Origin: Pseudomonadota bacterium
GTDB lineage: Bacteria; Myxococcota_A; Polyangia; Polyangiales; Ga0077539
Reading direction: 5' to 3'
NCBI GenBank assembly: GCA_023428035.1
Contig: JAEYZO010000125.1
Span: 1-5,708, forward strand
DNA: 5,708 bases
Shown here: positions 1 through 5,228 of the stretch, one piece after another
How the letters are laid out: each line of letters begins with the position of its first letter
How positions within the stretch are numbered: position 1 is the stretch's first letter
Position numbers and translations under genes: made by a program
The notes under the pieces: generated by a model
Told to the model about the DNA's origin: nothing
Database searches by the model: none
What the model saw: only the letters and a program-made list of their open reading frames with translations

Positions 1-11
1 GTGCGGACAAT

Positions 12-15
12 GCTC
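12..15. repeat. Putative target-site duplication, left copy (GCTC)
   Basis: GCTC lies directly before the C-rich left end of the insertion sequence and recurs at 1529-1532 directly outside the proposed right end. Four bases is the usual duplication length for IS1380 elements. A match this short could be chance. Confidence 0.35.
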
Positions 16-26
16 CCCCTTTCCCC
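16..26 (+). repeat. Putative left terminal inverted repeat of the IS
   Basis: CCCCTTTCCCC reads inward from the left end. Against the right end read inward from 1529 (CCGGATTCCCC) 8 of 11 bases agree, including the two outer C's and TTCCCC. It is a weak repeat, supported mainly by its position relative to the GCTC duplication and the transposase. Confidence 0.35.
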
Positions 27-54
27 CACGACTGCGTCGAGGCTGGCGCCCGAG

Positions 55-1461
55 TCAGTTCAGGCGCTTCACAAGAGCGGAGCGGGCCGGAACGTGGACC
101 GAGATGCGCCGCGCGTGGCGCACGAGCTTTCCCGGCACGAGCAGCACCACCGCGCGCACCCAGGCGATGGACCATCCGCTCATGTGCGGGTGATGTTCGC
201 GCAGGTAGCGACGCACCAGGTTGTGCGTGAGTACCTTCAACAGGAACATCGCCTCGTTCGCGCTGAACACCTCGGTCGGCACCGCGCCCATCCCGTAGCC
301 GTGCTTGAGCTCTCCGATCAACGGCTCGATCCCGGCCCGGGCGGCGTAGGCGTCGACGATGTCCTCCTCGGGCCAATCGAAGCCGTTGCTCAACAGCGCG
401 TACGCGGTCCAGTCCTCACCCTCCCACAAGAAGAGCTTGCGCCCCCCGGTTCGGTCCCACTCGCGCACGGCGATCACCTCCCAGCGCACCGCCGCGGCGT
501 CCCACGCGCGACGCGAGAACGTGACCGCCGTGACCTGTCGCAGCGGCTGTTTGTTGACGCCGCGCTCCACGGTCTGCCACCGACGCGAGGGCACGCTCGC
601 CACGACCTCGCACAGGTCCGCGGTCATCTTCGCCTTCACCACGAACACCGCGCCCTTGGCGTCGATGGCGCGCAGCACCTCGGTGCAGTCGCCCGCGGCG
701 TCGATGCGCACCACCAACATCACGTTCGCGCCTACGGCCGCACGCACCGCGTCGATCACCGACTCGACCCACTCCACGTCGTCGTCGCCGAAGGCCGTGT
801 CTCCCTCGCGCAGCTTCGCACCGACGACGGTGCCAGTCTCGGCCACGCGGGCCACGAGCGGGTGGTAGCTGGGTCGGCCGCGGTAGCGCGGGTTTGGGCC
901 TGCCTTGGCGCCTTGCTGCGTGCCGAACAGGGGCTCCACCGTGGAGTCCAGATCGAGGTGCAGCACCGAGCCGCGGAAGGAACGCAGCTCGGCCAGGCCC
1001 TGCTCGATCGCGAGGTTTCGGAGTCGTTGCAGATCCTCGGGTCCGAAGCGTCGCAGGTCGTCGTAGAGCACGTCGACCGAGGGGATCTGCCCACCGGCGA
1101 GCGCGGTGAAGAGCGCGTCGCCCGCGAGGGCCTCGATGGCGAACACGCGCGAGCGTCCGAGGACCTGCGCGTCGATGATCAGGCGCAGCACGTCGCCCAT
1201 GCTGTAGACGGTGAGGCGGCTGGGCTTGAGCGGATCGAAGGCGTCGTGCAACTCGCGGTCGATGCCGATCTTGCGCAGGAAGACTCCGAAGCCGACGAGC
1301 CCGGAGAAGGCCGTCAACGGCGCGTCAGTGGGCTCGATCGAGAAGCGTCGCGGGTCAGGGCGACGGACCGGCTGCGGGGTGCGGTGACCGAGAGGGCGCT
1401 TGCCGCCGGCGAGCTCTCGACGCACCCTGGGGGTGCTCCGCGGGGCGGGGGATGTGTCCAT
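55..1461 (-). CDS. IS1380-family DDE transposase
   Basis: Full-length transposase of 468 residues that would cut and rejoin DNA at the ends of its element through an RNase H-like DDE domain. The family signature is clear: DLDST at 170-174, then GTQQGAKAGPNPRYRGRPSY at about 180-199, which matches the IS1380 block around the first catalytic aspartate. The likely second aspartate is D254 in VRIDAAGD, where most relatives have a RADSG-like motif. The likely glutamate is E379 or E384 in AGIEPLIGELKHGYG. Residues 1-40 are rich in Pro and Arg. The ATG at 1461 is favoured because GAGG (complement of 1470-1473) lies 8 bases upstream. No frameshift or internal stop is visible, so it could be active. 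It is transcribed opposite to the esterase fragment at its 5' side. Confidence 0.93.
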   Translation of the reverse strand: MDTSPAPRSTPRVRRELAGGKRPLGHRTPQPVRRPDPRRFSIEPTDAPLTAFSGLVGFGVFLRKIGIDRELHDAFDPLKPSRLTVYSMGDVLRLIIDAQVLGRSRVFAIEALAGDALFTALAGGQIPSVDVLYDDLRRFGPEDLQRLRNLAIEQGLAELRSFRGSVLHLDLDSTVEPLFGTQQGAKAGPNPRYRGRPSYHPLVARVAETGTVVGAKLREGDTAFGDDDVEWVESVIDAVRAAVGANVMLVVRIDAAGDCTEVLRAIDAKGAVFVVKAKMTADLCEVVASVPSRRWQTVERGVNKQPLRQVTAVTFSRRAWDAAAVRWEVIAVREWDRTGGRKLFLWEGEDWTAYALLSNGFDWPEEDIVDAYAARAGIEPLIGELKHGYGMGAVPTEVFSANEAMFLLKVLTHNLVRRYLREHHPHMSGWSIAWVRAVVLLVPGKLVRHARRISVHVPARSALVKRLN

Positions 1462-1469
1462 AGCAAGCG

Positions 1470-1473
1470 CCTC
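1470..1473 (-). promoter_or_regulatory. Ribosome binding site of the transposase
   Basis: GAGG on the minus strand lies 8 bases before the ATG at 1461. It is the clearest Shine-Dalgarno-like site in the window and decides the transposase start. The other genes mostly lack one. Confidence 0.5.
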
Positions 1474-1517
1474 AACCGCGCACGCGGAGCGCTTTGTTTC
1501 ACGGCCGGTCAGAGCTC

Positions 1518-1528
1518 CGGGGAATCCG
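1518..1528 (-). repeat. Putative right terminal inverted repeat of the IS
   Basis: Read inward on the minus strand this is CGGATTCCCCG (CCGGATTCCCC if the end is set at 1529). The CC-rich start followed by GATTC resembles known ends of the family, such as ISEcp1, which begins CCTAGATTC. Whether the outer base is 1528 or 1529 is unresolved: 1528 gives a 4-bp target duplication, 1529 gives a better match to the left end. Confidence 0.35.
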
Positions 1529-1532
1529 GCTC
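1529..1532. repeat. Putative target-site duplication, right copy (GCTC)
   Basis: Second copy of GCTC, directly outside the proposed right end of the insertion sequence. It is in frame with the esterase-like tail that follows. Confidence 0.35.
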
Positions 1533-1714
1533 AGCGCCGCGGGCCATCGGACTCACCCGAAATGCAGGTTCAGTTCGTGTGGGACTTCTTCCGCGAGCAC
1601 CCCTACGGGATGCAGCCCGCGACATCACCGTGGATCGACGCGGGGTTGCCTTCGAGCGCGCCCGCGTGGTGCGAGGTCCCGAGCGAGATCACCGGCTCCG
1701 ACGCGGGTCGGTAG
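1529..1714 (+). pseudogene. 3' remnant of an esterase / PHB-depolymerase-like hydrolase, cut off by the IS
   Basis: The frame is open from the edge of the insertion sequence to TAG at 1712-1714, giving about 61 residues. It contains VQFVWDFFREHPYG, encoded from about 1568. This resembles the C-terminal (V/I)W(D/E)FFxxHP helix that ends many secreted alpha/beta hydrolases of the PHB depolymerase / feruloyl esterase (LpqC-like) group. A tail of about 34 residues with no recognised motif follows. The catalytic Ser, Asp and His would all lie upstream and are absent here. If the element and one GCTC are removed, bases 1-11 (coding A-D-N in this frame) run straight into it, so the rest of the gene should lie left of the window. 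The ATG at 1562 has no ribosome binding site and would give only a 50-residue fragment, so I read this as a broken gene. The family call rests on one motif. Confidence 0.45.
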
Positions 1715-1730
1715 CGCTCAGCGCAGCCGG
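1692..1730. terminator. Compact stem-loop cluster over the convergent stops (possible bidirectional terminator)
   Basis: CCGGCT (1692-1697) pairs with AGCCGG (1725-1730). This encloses CCGAC/GTCGG (1698-1702 with 1707-1711, loop GCGG) and GCGC/GCGC (1714-1717 with 1721-1724, loop TCA). Only two bases outside the loops stay unpaired. The fold covers both stop codons and reads the same way on both strands. No T-run follows on either side, so it is not a classical intrinsic terminator. Its function is inferred from position. Confidence 0.35.
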
Positions 1731-2830
1731 AACACGTCGGCGAGCACCGCGTCGTCGCCGTAGAGCCGCTCCGGCGGGGGGTCGTCGTACACCACGAGGA
1801 TCGAGTCGTCGGGGTCGAAGTACGAGTACACCGCGACGCCCTCGGGCCGGTCGCGGCCCTCGCCCGAAGGGACGTCGAAGAGCGCCTCGAGCGAGCCCAC
1901 CTCCCGCGGCACCAGGCGGTGCTTCTTGCGCCCCGCCGGGTCGACGTAGCGGTACACCCGGTGCGCGCCGTCGAGGGCCATGGTCGGCCCCGCGAGCACC
2001 AGCACGTCGTCGCCCTGCGCGCTCAGCTCCCGCACCCCCAGCCCGTCGAGGTCGAGGAAGTGCTTGAGGTAGCGCTCGCCGCCCTTCCCGATGGGGGCGA
2101 GGGTGAGCTCGCCGTCGCCGCTCGCGCGGGGCTCGACCTCGAGCACCACGGCCCACCCGCGCAGGACCGGCCCCCGCAGCCCGAGGAGCACGCGGTCTCC
2201 GCAGACCGTGAGGCCCTCGATGTCGAGCCCGTTGTCCTTGCTGGGGATCGCGACGTGGCGCTCGCCGCCGGGCACCCTCGCCGCGAGCATCGGCCCGAGG
2301 TGCTCGTCGTCGGTGAGCAGCGCGAAGAGCTCGTTGGTGAGCGACGCGCCGCGGGTCTTCACGCGCGCCACCTTCGCCGCGTCGAGGCGCTCCCCGGGGG
2401 CCTCCGTCACCGCCCCCGAGGGCTGGAGCGTGCCCTGCACCAGCGGCACCCGCGCGAGCACGAAGCGGCCCGGCTCCTCGGAGATCGTCGCGAGGCGCTT
2501 CAGCGCCTTGGCGCCCTTGCCCTTGGGCTTCTCGCGCTTGCTGGAGTGGGAGCCCAGCACCCAGAGGTAGCCGTTCGCTTCTTCGAGCGCCTCGACGTCG
2601 ACCTCGGCCTGCGCGTCGTCGAGGTCGAGGTAGTCGCCGAGCCTGAACGACACGTGCTCGGCGTAGGTGCGCTGGTCCACCGCGGTGAAGCGCTCCACCG
2701 AGGCCATCTCGTCGGCGCCGATCCAGAGGTGACCGTCGCTCCCGAGCACCGCCGCCGACAGGTCGGCCCGCAGGTGCTCCCCGCTCTCGAAGCGGATCCG
2801 CAGGCGGCACAGCACCGAGCCGGGTCTCAT
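1718..2830 (-). CDS. DUF3616 domain-containing protein
   Basis: A 370-residue protein of the DUF3616 family, whose members look like beta-propeller proteins of unknown function. Visible family-type blocks, numbered from the ATG at 2830: DLSAAVLGSDGHLWIGADE at about 23-41; DVEALEEANGYLWVLGSHS at about 78-96; NGLDIEGL at 200-207 leading into LLGLRGPVLRGWAVVLEVE at about 215-233; and LVLAGPTMALDGAHRVYRY near 277-295. A lysine/arginine-rich patch (KREKPKGKGAKALKR) follows the second block. There is no signal peptide or membrane segment, so it is probably cytoplasmic. A GTG at 2839 would add three residues; ATG 2830 is preferred because a -10-like GATACA lies 9 bases upstream of it and a transcript from there would start after the GTG. 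The stop lies 3 bp from the stop of the esterase remnant. The family call is fairly sure; no biochemical role can be assigned. Confidence 0.82.
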   Translation of the reverse strand: MRPGSVLCRLRIRFESGEHLRADLSAAVLGSDGHLWIGADEMASVERFTAVDQRTYAEHVSFRLGDYLDLDDAQAEVDVEALEEANGYLWVLGSHSSKREKPKGKGAKALKRLATISEEPGRFVLARVPLVQGTLQPSGAVTEAPGERLDAAKVARVKTRGASLTNELFALLTDDEHLGPMLAARVPGGERHVAIPSKDNGLDIEGLTVCGDRVLLGLRGPVLRGWAVVLEVEPRASGDGELTLAPIGKGGERYLKHFLDLDGLGVRELSAQGDDVLVLAGPTMALDGAHRVYRYVDPAGRKKHRLVPREVGSLEALFDVPSGEGRDRPEGVAVYSYFDPDDSILVVYDDPPPERLYGDDAVLADVFRLR

Positions 2831-2874
2831 GCGCGGCACTGTATCCGAGGCCGGGCGGTGGTACTCACCCCTTC
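2831..2874. promoter_or_regulatory. Divergent intergenic region between DUF3616 gene and kinase
   Basis: Only 44 bp separate the two start codons. On the minus strand GATACA (complement of 2840-2845) sits 9 bases before the ATG at 2830 and could act as a -10 element, giving an almost leaderless message. On the plus strand there is only a poor candidate around TACTCA (2862-2867) before the GTG at 2875. I see no good -35 hexamer and no Shine-Dalgarno sequence for either gene. Confidence 0.3.
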
Positions 2875-3696
2875 GTGACGGCGCTCGACGCGATGCGCGC
2901 GAGGCTCGAGGCCCGCTTCCCCGACGACCCCGAGCGCGTGGCCCGCCGGGAGCTCCCCGTGTGCGCGTGGCTCCACGAGCGGGTCACCGCCCGCGACGCG
3001 AGGGTCATCGCCGTCAACGGCCCCCAGGGCGCGGGCAAGTCCGCCCTCTGCGCGGCTGCGGTCGACGCGCTCTCCGCCGCGGGGGCGCGGGCGGTGACCG
3101 TCTCGATCGACGACTTCTACCTCACCCACGCGCGGCAGCGCGCCCTCGCCGCCGCGCACCCCGGCGACCGCTACCTGGAGCACCGGGGCTACCCCGGAAC
3201 GCACGACGTCGGTTTCGGGTGTCGCGTGATCGACGCCCTCGCCTCGGACGACGGCCGCGGGGTGAGCGTGCCGGCGTACGACAAGTCCGCCCGCGGGGGC
3301 CGCGGAGACCGCGCGCCGGCGGGCCGCTGGCGCGTCGAGAAGGGCCCCTTCGACCTGGTGCTCGTCGAGGGCTGGATGATCGCCTTCGCGCCCGTCGAGC
3401 CCGCGGCGCTGCCCGACCCCGCGATGGCGACGGTGAACGCGCTCCTCGCGCGCTACGCCGCGTGGACGGAGCGCTGCGACGCGCTGGTGCACCTCGCGAT
3501 GGCCGACCCGAGCTCGGTGATCCGTTGGAGGGTCGACGCCGAGCGCGCGCGCCGCGCCGCGGGGGCGCCGGGCCTCAGCGACGACGAGGCCAGGGACTAC
3601 GTGCTGCGCTTCGTGCCGGCCTACGAGGCCTGGTGGCCAGCGGTGCAGGGGCCGACGCTGCGGCTGGTGCTCGGCGACGACCGGCTGCCGCGGTGA
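2875..3696 (+). CDS. P-loop kinase of the D-glycerate 3-kinase (GLYK/YggC-like) family
   Basis: A 273-residue cytoplasmic kinase related to plant glycerate 3-kinase and yeast Tda10, within the wider phosphoribulokinase/uridine kinase group. Known members use ATP to turn D-glycerate into 3-phosphoglycerate. Seen in order: Walker A GPQGAGKS at 49-56; VSIDDFYLTHARQRAL at 76-91, the family's acceptor-side motif; HRGYPGTHD at 103-111; PAYDKSARGGRGDR at 133-146; and LVLVEGWMIAF at 161-171, the Walker B-like strand with the EGW signature. Length is normal for bacterial members and every expected motif is intact. GTG 2875 is taken as the start; ATG 2893 would shorten it by six residues without touching a motif. 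Neither has a ribosome binding site. The family is clear, but many bacterial homologues are untested, so glycerate as substrate is inference. Confidence 0.85.
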   Translation: MTALDAMRARLEARFPDDPERVARRELPVCAWLHERVTARDARVIAVNGPQGAGKSALCAAAVDALSAAGARAVTVSIDDFYLTHARQRALAAAHPGDRYLEHRGYPGTHDVGFGCRVIDALASDDGRGVSVPAYDKSARGGRGDRAPAGRWRVEKGPFDLVLVEGWMIAFAPVEPAALPDPAMATVNALLARYAAWTERCDALVHLAMADPSSVIRWRVDAERARRAAGAPGLSDDEARDYVLRFVPAYEAWWPAVQGPTLRLVLGDDRLPR

Positions 3697-3712
3697 GGCT
3701 CAGCGGTGGCCG
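3682..3712. terminator. Stem-loop spanning the convergent stops (possible terminator)
   Basis: Bases 3682-3691 pair with 3703-3712, ten pairs including two G-T wobbles when read as plus-strand RNA. After a GG bulge the two stop codons pair with each other (TGA 3694-3696 with TCA 3700-3702) around a GGC loop. On the minus strand the wobbles become mismatches, so the fold favours the kinase transcript. No T-run follows. Confidence 0.3.
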
Positions 3713-4641
3713 CGCAGGCTCAGGCGGTGGGTGTTGGGCTTTCCGCGGAAGGCCGAGGTGACCTCGAGGGTGTCGTCGCTGACGGCGCGGGCGAAGTGCG
3801 CGACCCCCGCGTCGGCGGGGAGGATGTCGGCGTGGTCGAAGCCCGAGGCGGTGAGCCAGAGCACCTCGACGCGGTCGAGGCCCTCGTCGCCGCGGGTCTG
3901 CCCGTGCATCGCGAGCGCGCGGCCGCCGTGCAGGAGCGCGAAGCCCAGGGTGGGGTACCGCCGCGCGGTGAAATCCGCGGGGGAGGGGAAGCCCTCGCCG
4001 ACGTCCTTGAGCGCGGGCAGGTGCTGGTGGAGGTACTTCACCAGCAGGTCGTAGGTGGGCTCCTTGAGCGAGGGGAGCTTCTTCGGCGCGGCGATCACGG
4101 GCAGGGCGTCGACGTCGAGGGTCGCCATCTCGACGTGGAGCCGCCAGCGCACCGCGAGGGGAGCGGCGTCGACCGCGTCGTCGGCGAGGGACTTCAAGAG
4201 CCAGTGGAAGGGCGAGAAGGACCCGCCGCCGGGGCGCAGCACCAGCGACTCCCACATCGGTCGGCGCAGCGACCAGCGGCCCCCGTGGGCGCGCACCGCG
4301 ACCTCGCCCACGAAGGCGCTCGCGTGCAGGACGGCGTTGAGGAAGAGGTTGTCGGGGTCCTTCGGGTCGCTCTGGGCGATCCACTGGTCGCGGCGCTCGC
4401 GGGTGAGGGCGCGGGCGAGGGCGCCGACCCCCGCGTCGTCGAGGCTGAGCTTCTGCCCGAGGAGCCCGCCGGCGTTGTCGGCGAAGAGCGCCGCGGCCTC
4501 GGAGAGGGTCTCGGCGAGGTGGGGGTTGCCGCCGGGGTTGGCGTCGACGTCGCGGTAGAGGAAGGGGTCGCGCCGCACGTCTTCGGGGTAGTGGGGCCAG
4601 AACCAGTCGGCGAGGAGCGAGTCCGCGGTGATCGGCGCCAT
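3700..4641 (-). CDS. Uncharacterised 313-residue protein
   Basis: Not a family I recognise with confidence. The coding frame is convincing: it fills the space between two recognised genes, starts with ATG, and stays open in GC-rich sequence. No signal peptide, membrane helix, zinc motif or repeat is visible, so it is probably soluble and cytoplasmic. The N-terminus is rich in Trp, Tyr and Pro (ADWFWPHYPEDVRRDPFLYR, 11-30). The middle (about 98-150) holds LFLNAVLHASAFVGEVAVR, a GGRW turn, then SFSPFHWLLKSLADD. A helix with GEV followed by GGxW and a later helix loosely recalls DUF3806-like and similar small alpha/beta domains, but that is a guess. A second part (about 195-313) begins with a Leu/His helix (YDLLVKYLHQHLPALKD) and ends in beta-like segments. 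It converges on the kinase with a 3-bp gap and diverges from the acetyltransferase across 32 bp. Confidence 0.8.
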   Translation of the reverse strand: MAPITADSLLADWFWPHYPEDVRRDPFLYRDVDANPGGNPHLAETLSEAAALFADNAGGLLGQKLSLDDAGVGALARALTRERRDQWIAQSDPKDPDNLFLNAVLHASAFVGEVAVRAHGGRWSLRRPMWESLVLRPGGGSFSPFHWLLKSLADDAVDAAPLAVRWRLHVEMATLDVDALPVIAAPKKLPSLKEPTYDLLVKYLHQHLPALKDVGEGFPSPADFTARRYPTLGFALLHGGRALAMHGQTRGDEGLDRVEVLWLTASGFDHADILPADAGVAHFARAVSDDTLEVTSAFRGKPNTHRLSLRGHR

Positions 4642-4673
4642 GGGCGTTTGAGGGTATACACGTCTGCGACGGG
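4642..4673. promoter_or_regulatory. 32-bp divergent promoter region with palindromic GTATAC
   Basis: The spacer between the two ATG codons contains GTATAC at 4654-4659. Read rightward it gives TATACA (4655-4660), 13 bases before the acetyltransferase ATG. Read leftward it gives TATACC (complement of 4653-4658), 11 bases before the other ATG. Either would act as a -10 element producing a nearly leaderless message, which fits the absence of Shine-Dalgarno sequences. No -35 consensus is evident on either side. Confidence 0.4.
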
Positions 4674-5228
4674 ATGCTCCCTGCCTTCACGCACGCGACG
4701 ACCCCGAGGCTCACGCTCCGCCCGCTGGTGATGGGCGACGCGAAGGAGCTCCTCTCGCTGGTGGCGAGCTCCCGGGGGGAGCTGGGGCGGTACATGTCCT
4801 GGCCGAGGGAGCTCTTCGACCTGGAGCACGCGCGGCGCTTCGTGAAGATCGGCCGCGACGGGTGGACGGCGGAGCGCACCGTGCGCCTCGGGGTCTTCGA
4901 GCGCGACACCGGCGAGCTGGTGGGCAACGCCGAGCTCGACGGGGTCGACCTGCGGCGCTCCCACGCCGAGCTCGGGTACTGGGTGCGCACCGACCGCGCG
5001 CGGCGGGGCTACGCGACCGAGGCGGCGCGGGCGATGGTGGCCTACGCCTTCGCGACGCTGCGGGTGCACAAGGTCAAGGCCGACGTCGCGGTCGGCAACC
5101 ACGGGAGCGCCAGGGTGTTGGAGAAGCTGGGCTTCACGCTCGAGGGCACGCTGCGCGAGGAGCGGAAGGTGGGCGGGGTCTTCGTCGACCACTGGCGCTA
5201 CGGCCTCCTCTCGAGGGAGTACCGATGA
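4674..5228 (+). CDS. GNAT-family N-acetyltransferase, RimJ/RimL-like
   Basis: A 184-residue acetyl-CoA-dependent N-acetyltransferase of the Acetyltransf_3 type, which includes ribosomal-protein alanine acetyltransferases RimJ and RimL and many enzymes acting on small amines. The fold is complete: first strand TPRLTLRPL at 10-18; central strands LGVFERDTGELVGNAEL at 72-88 and HAELGYWV at 97-104; acetyl-CoA loop RARRGYATEA at 108-117 (the R/Q-x-x-G-x-A pattern); then VAVGNHGSARVLEKLGF at 138-154, with the Asn and the SxxxxxKLGF helix typical of the group; and the closing strand DHWRYGLL at 172-179. Length is normal. ATG 4674 puts the first strand near residue 10, as expected; no Shine-Dalgarno sequence is present. 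The stop overlaps the next gene's start. The family is sure; the substrate cannot be told from sequence. Confidence 0.92.
   Translation: MLPAFTHATTPRLTLRPLVMGDAKELLSLVASSRGELGRYMSWPRELFDLEHARRFVKIGRDGWTAERTVRLGVFERDTGELVGNAELDGVDLRRSHAELGYWVRTDRARRGYATEAARAMVAYAFATLRVHKVKADVAVGNHGSARVLEKLGFTLEGTLREERKVGGVFVDHWRYGLLSREYR

Larger units (their letters stand above)
16..1528 (-). mobile_element. IS1380-family insertion sequence (boundaries tentative)
   Basis: Single-gene insertion sequence of about 1.5 kb, within the size range known for IS1380 elements. The transposase nearly fills it, leaving about 39 bp after its stop and 67 bp before its start. The ends are proposed from three weak signals seen together. 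First, GCTC occurs directly at 12-15 and again at 1529-1532, fitting the 4-bp target duplication typical of the family. Second, the two ends read inward as CCCCTTTCCCC and as (C)CGGATTCCCC, a short imperfect inverted repeat with C-rich outer bases followed by TTCCCC. Third, an esterase-like gene tail starts immediately outside the right end. The ends could be off by some bases, and the left end could lie before the window. The presence of the element is near certain; the exact limits are not. Confidence 0.5.

Noticed and set aside
58..1476. Near-perfect 12-bp inverted repeat flanking the transposase (GTTCAGGCGCTT at 58-69; complement of 1465-1476 reads GTTGAGGCGCTT), considered as the IS ends
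   Set aside because: The left copy lies inside the transposase coding region and the right copy contains its ribosome binding site, leaving the stop codon outside the element. The outer C-rich ends with GCTC duplication fit the family better. It could still be an internal binding site.
1562..1714. Independent 50-codon gene starting at ATG 1562
   Set aside because: It has no ribosome binding site, its frame is open upstream to the IS edge, and its content resembles the end of a hydrolase. A truncated gene explains it better.
1..2067. A 688-codon open frame on the plus strand across the transposase and esterase region
   Set aside because: It lies opposite the clear transposase frame and in another frame from the esterase tail. 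Its composition is His/Arg/Ala-rich low complexity, as expected of a GC-skew shadow, and no domain is recognisable.
2829..3761. A 310-codon plus-strand frame overlapping the kinase
   Set aside because: Arg/Gly/Pro/Ala-rich translation out of frame with the kinase, whose motifs are unmistakable. It is a shadow frame.
3706..4731. A 341-codon plus-strand frame opposite the unknown 313-residue protein
   Set aside because: Gly/Val/Glu-rich low-complexity translation with no hydrophobic core pattern. The minus-strand frame has normal composition and fits the gene spacing better.
3575..4990. A 471-codon minus-strand frame crossing the unknown gene and part of the GNAT gene
   Set aside because: It is Arg/Pro-rich over most of its length and overlaps two better-supported genes and their shared spacer.
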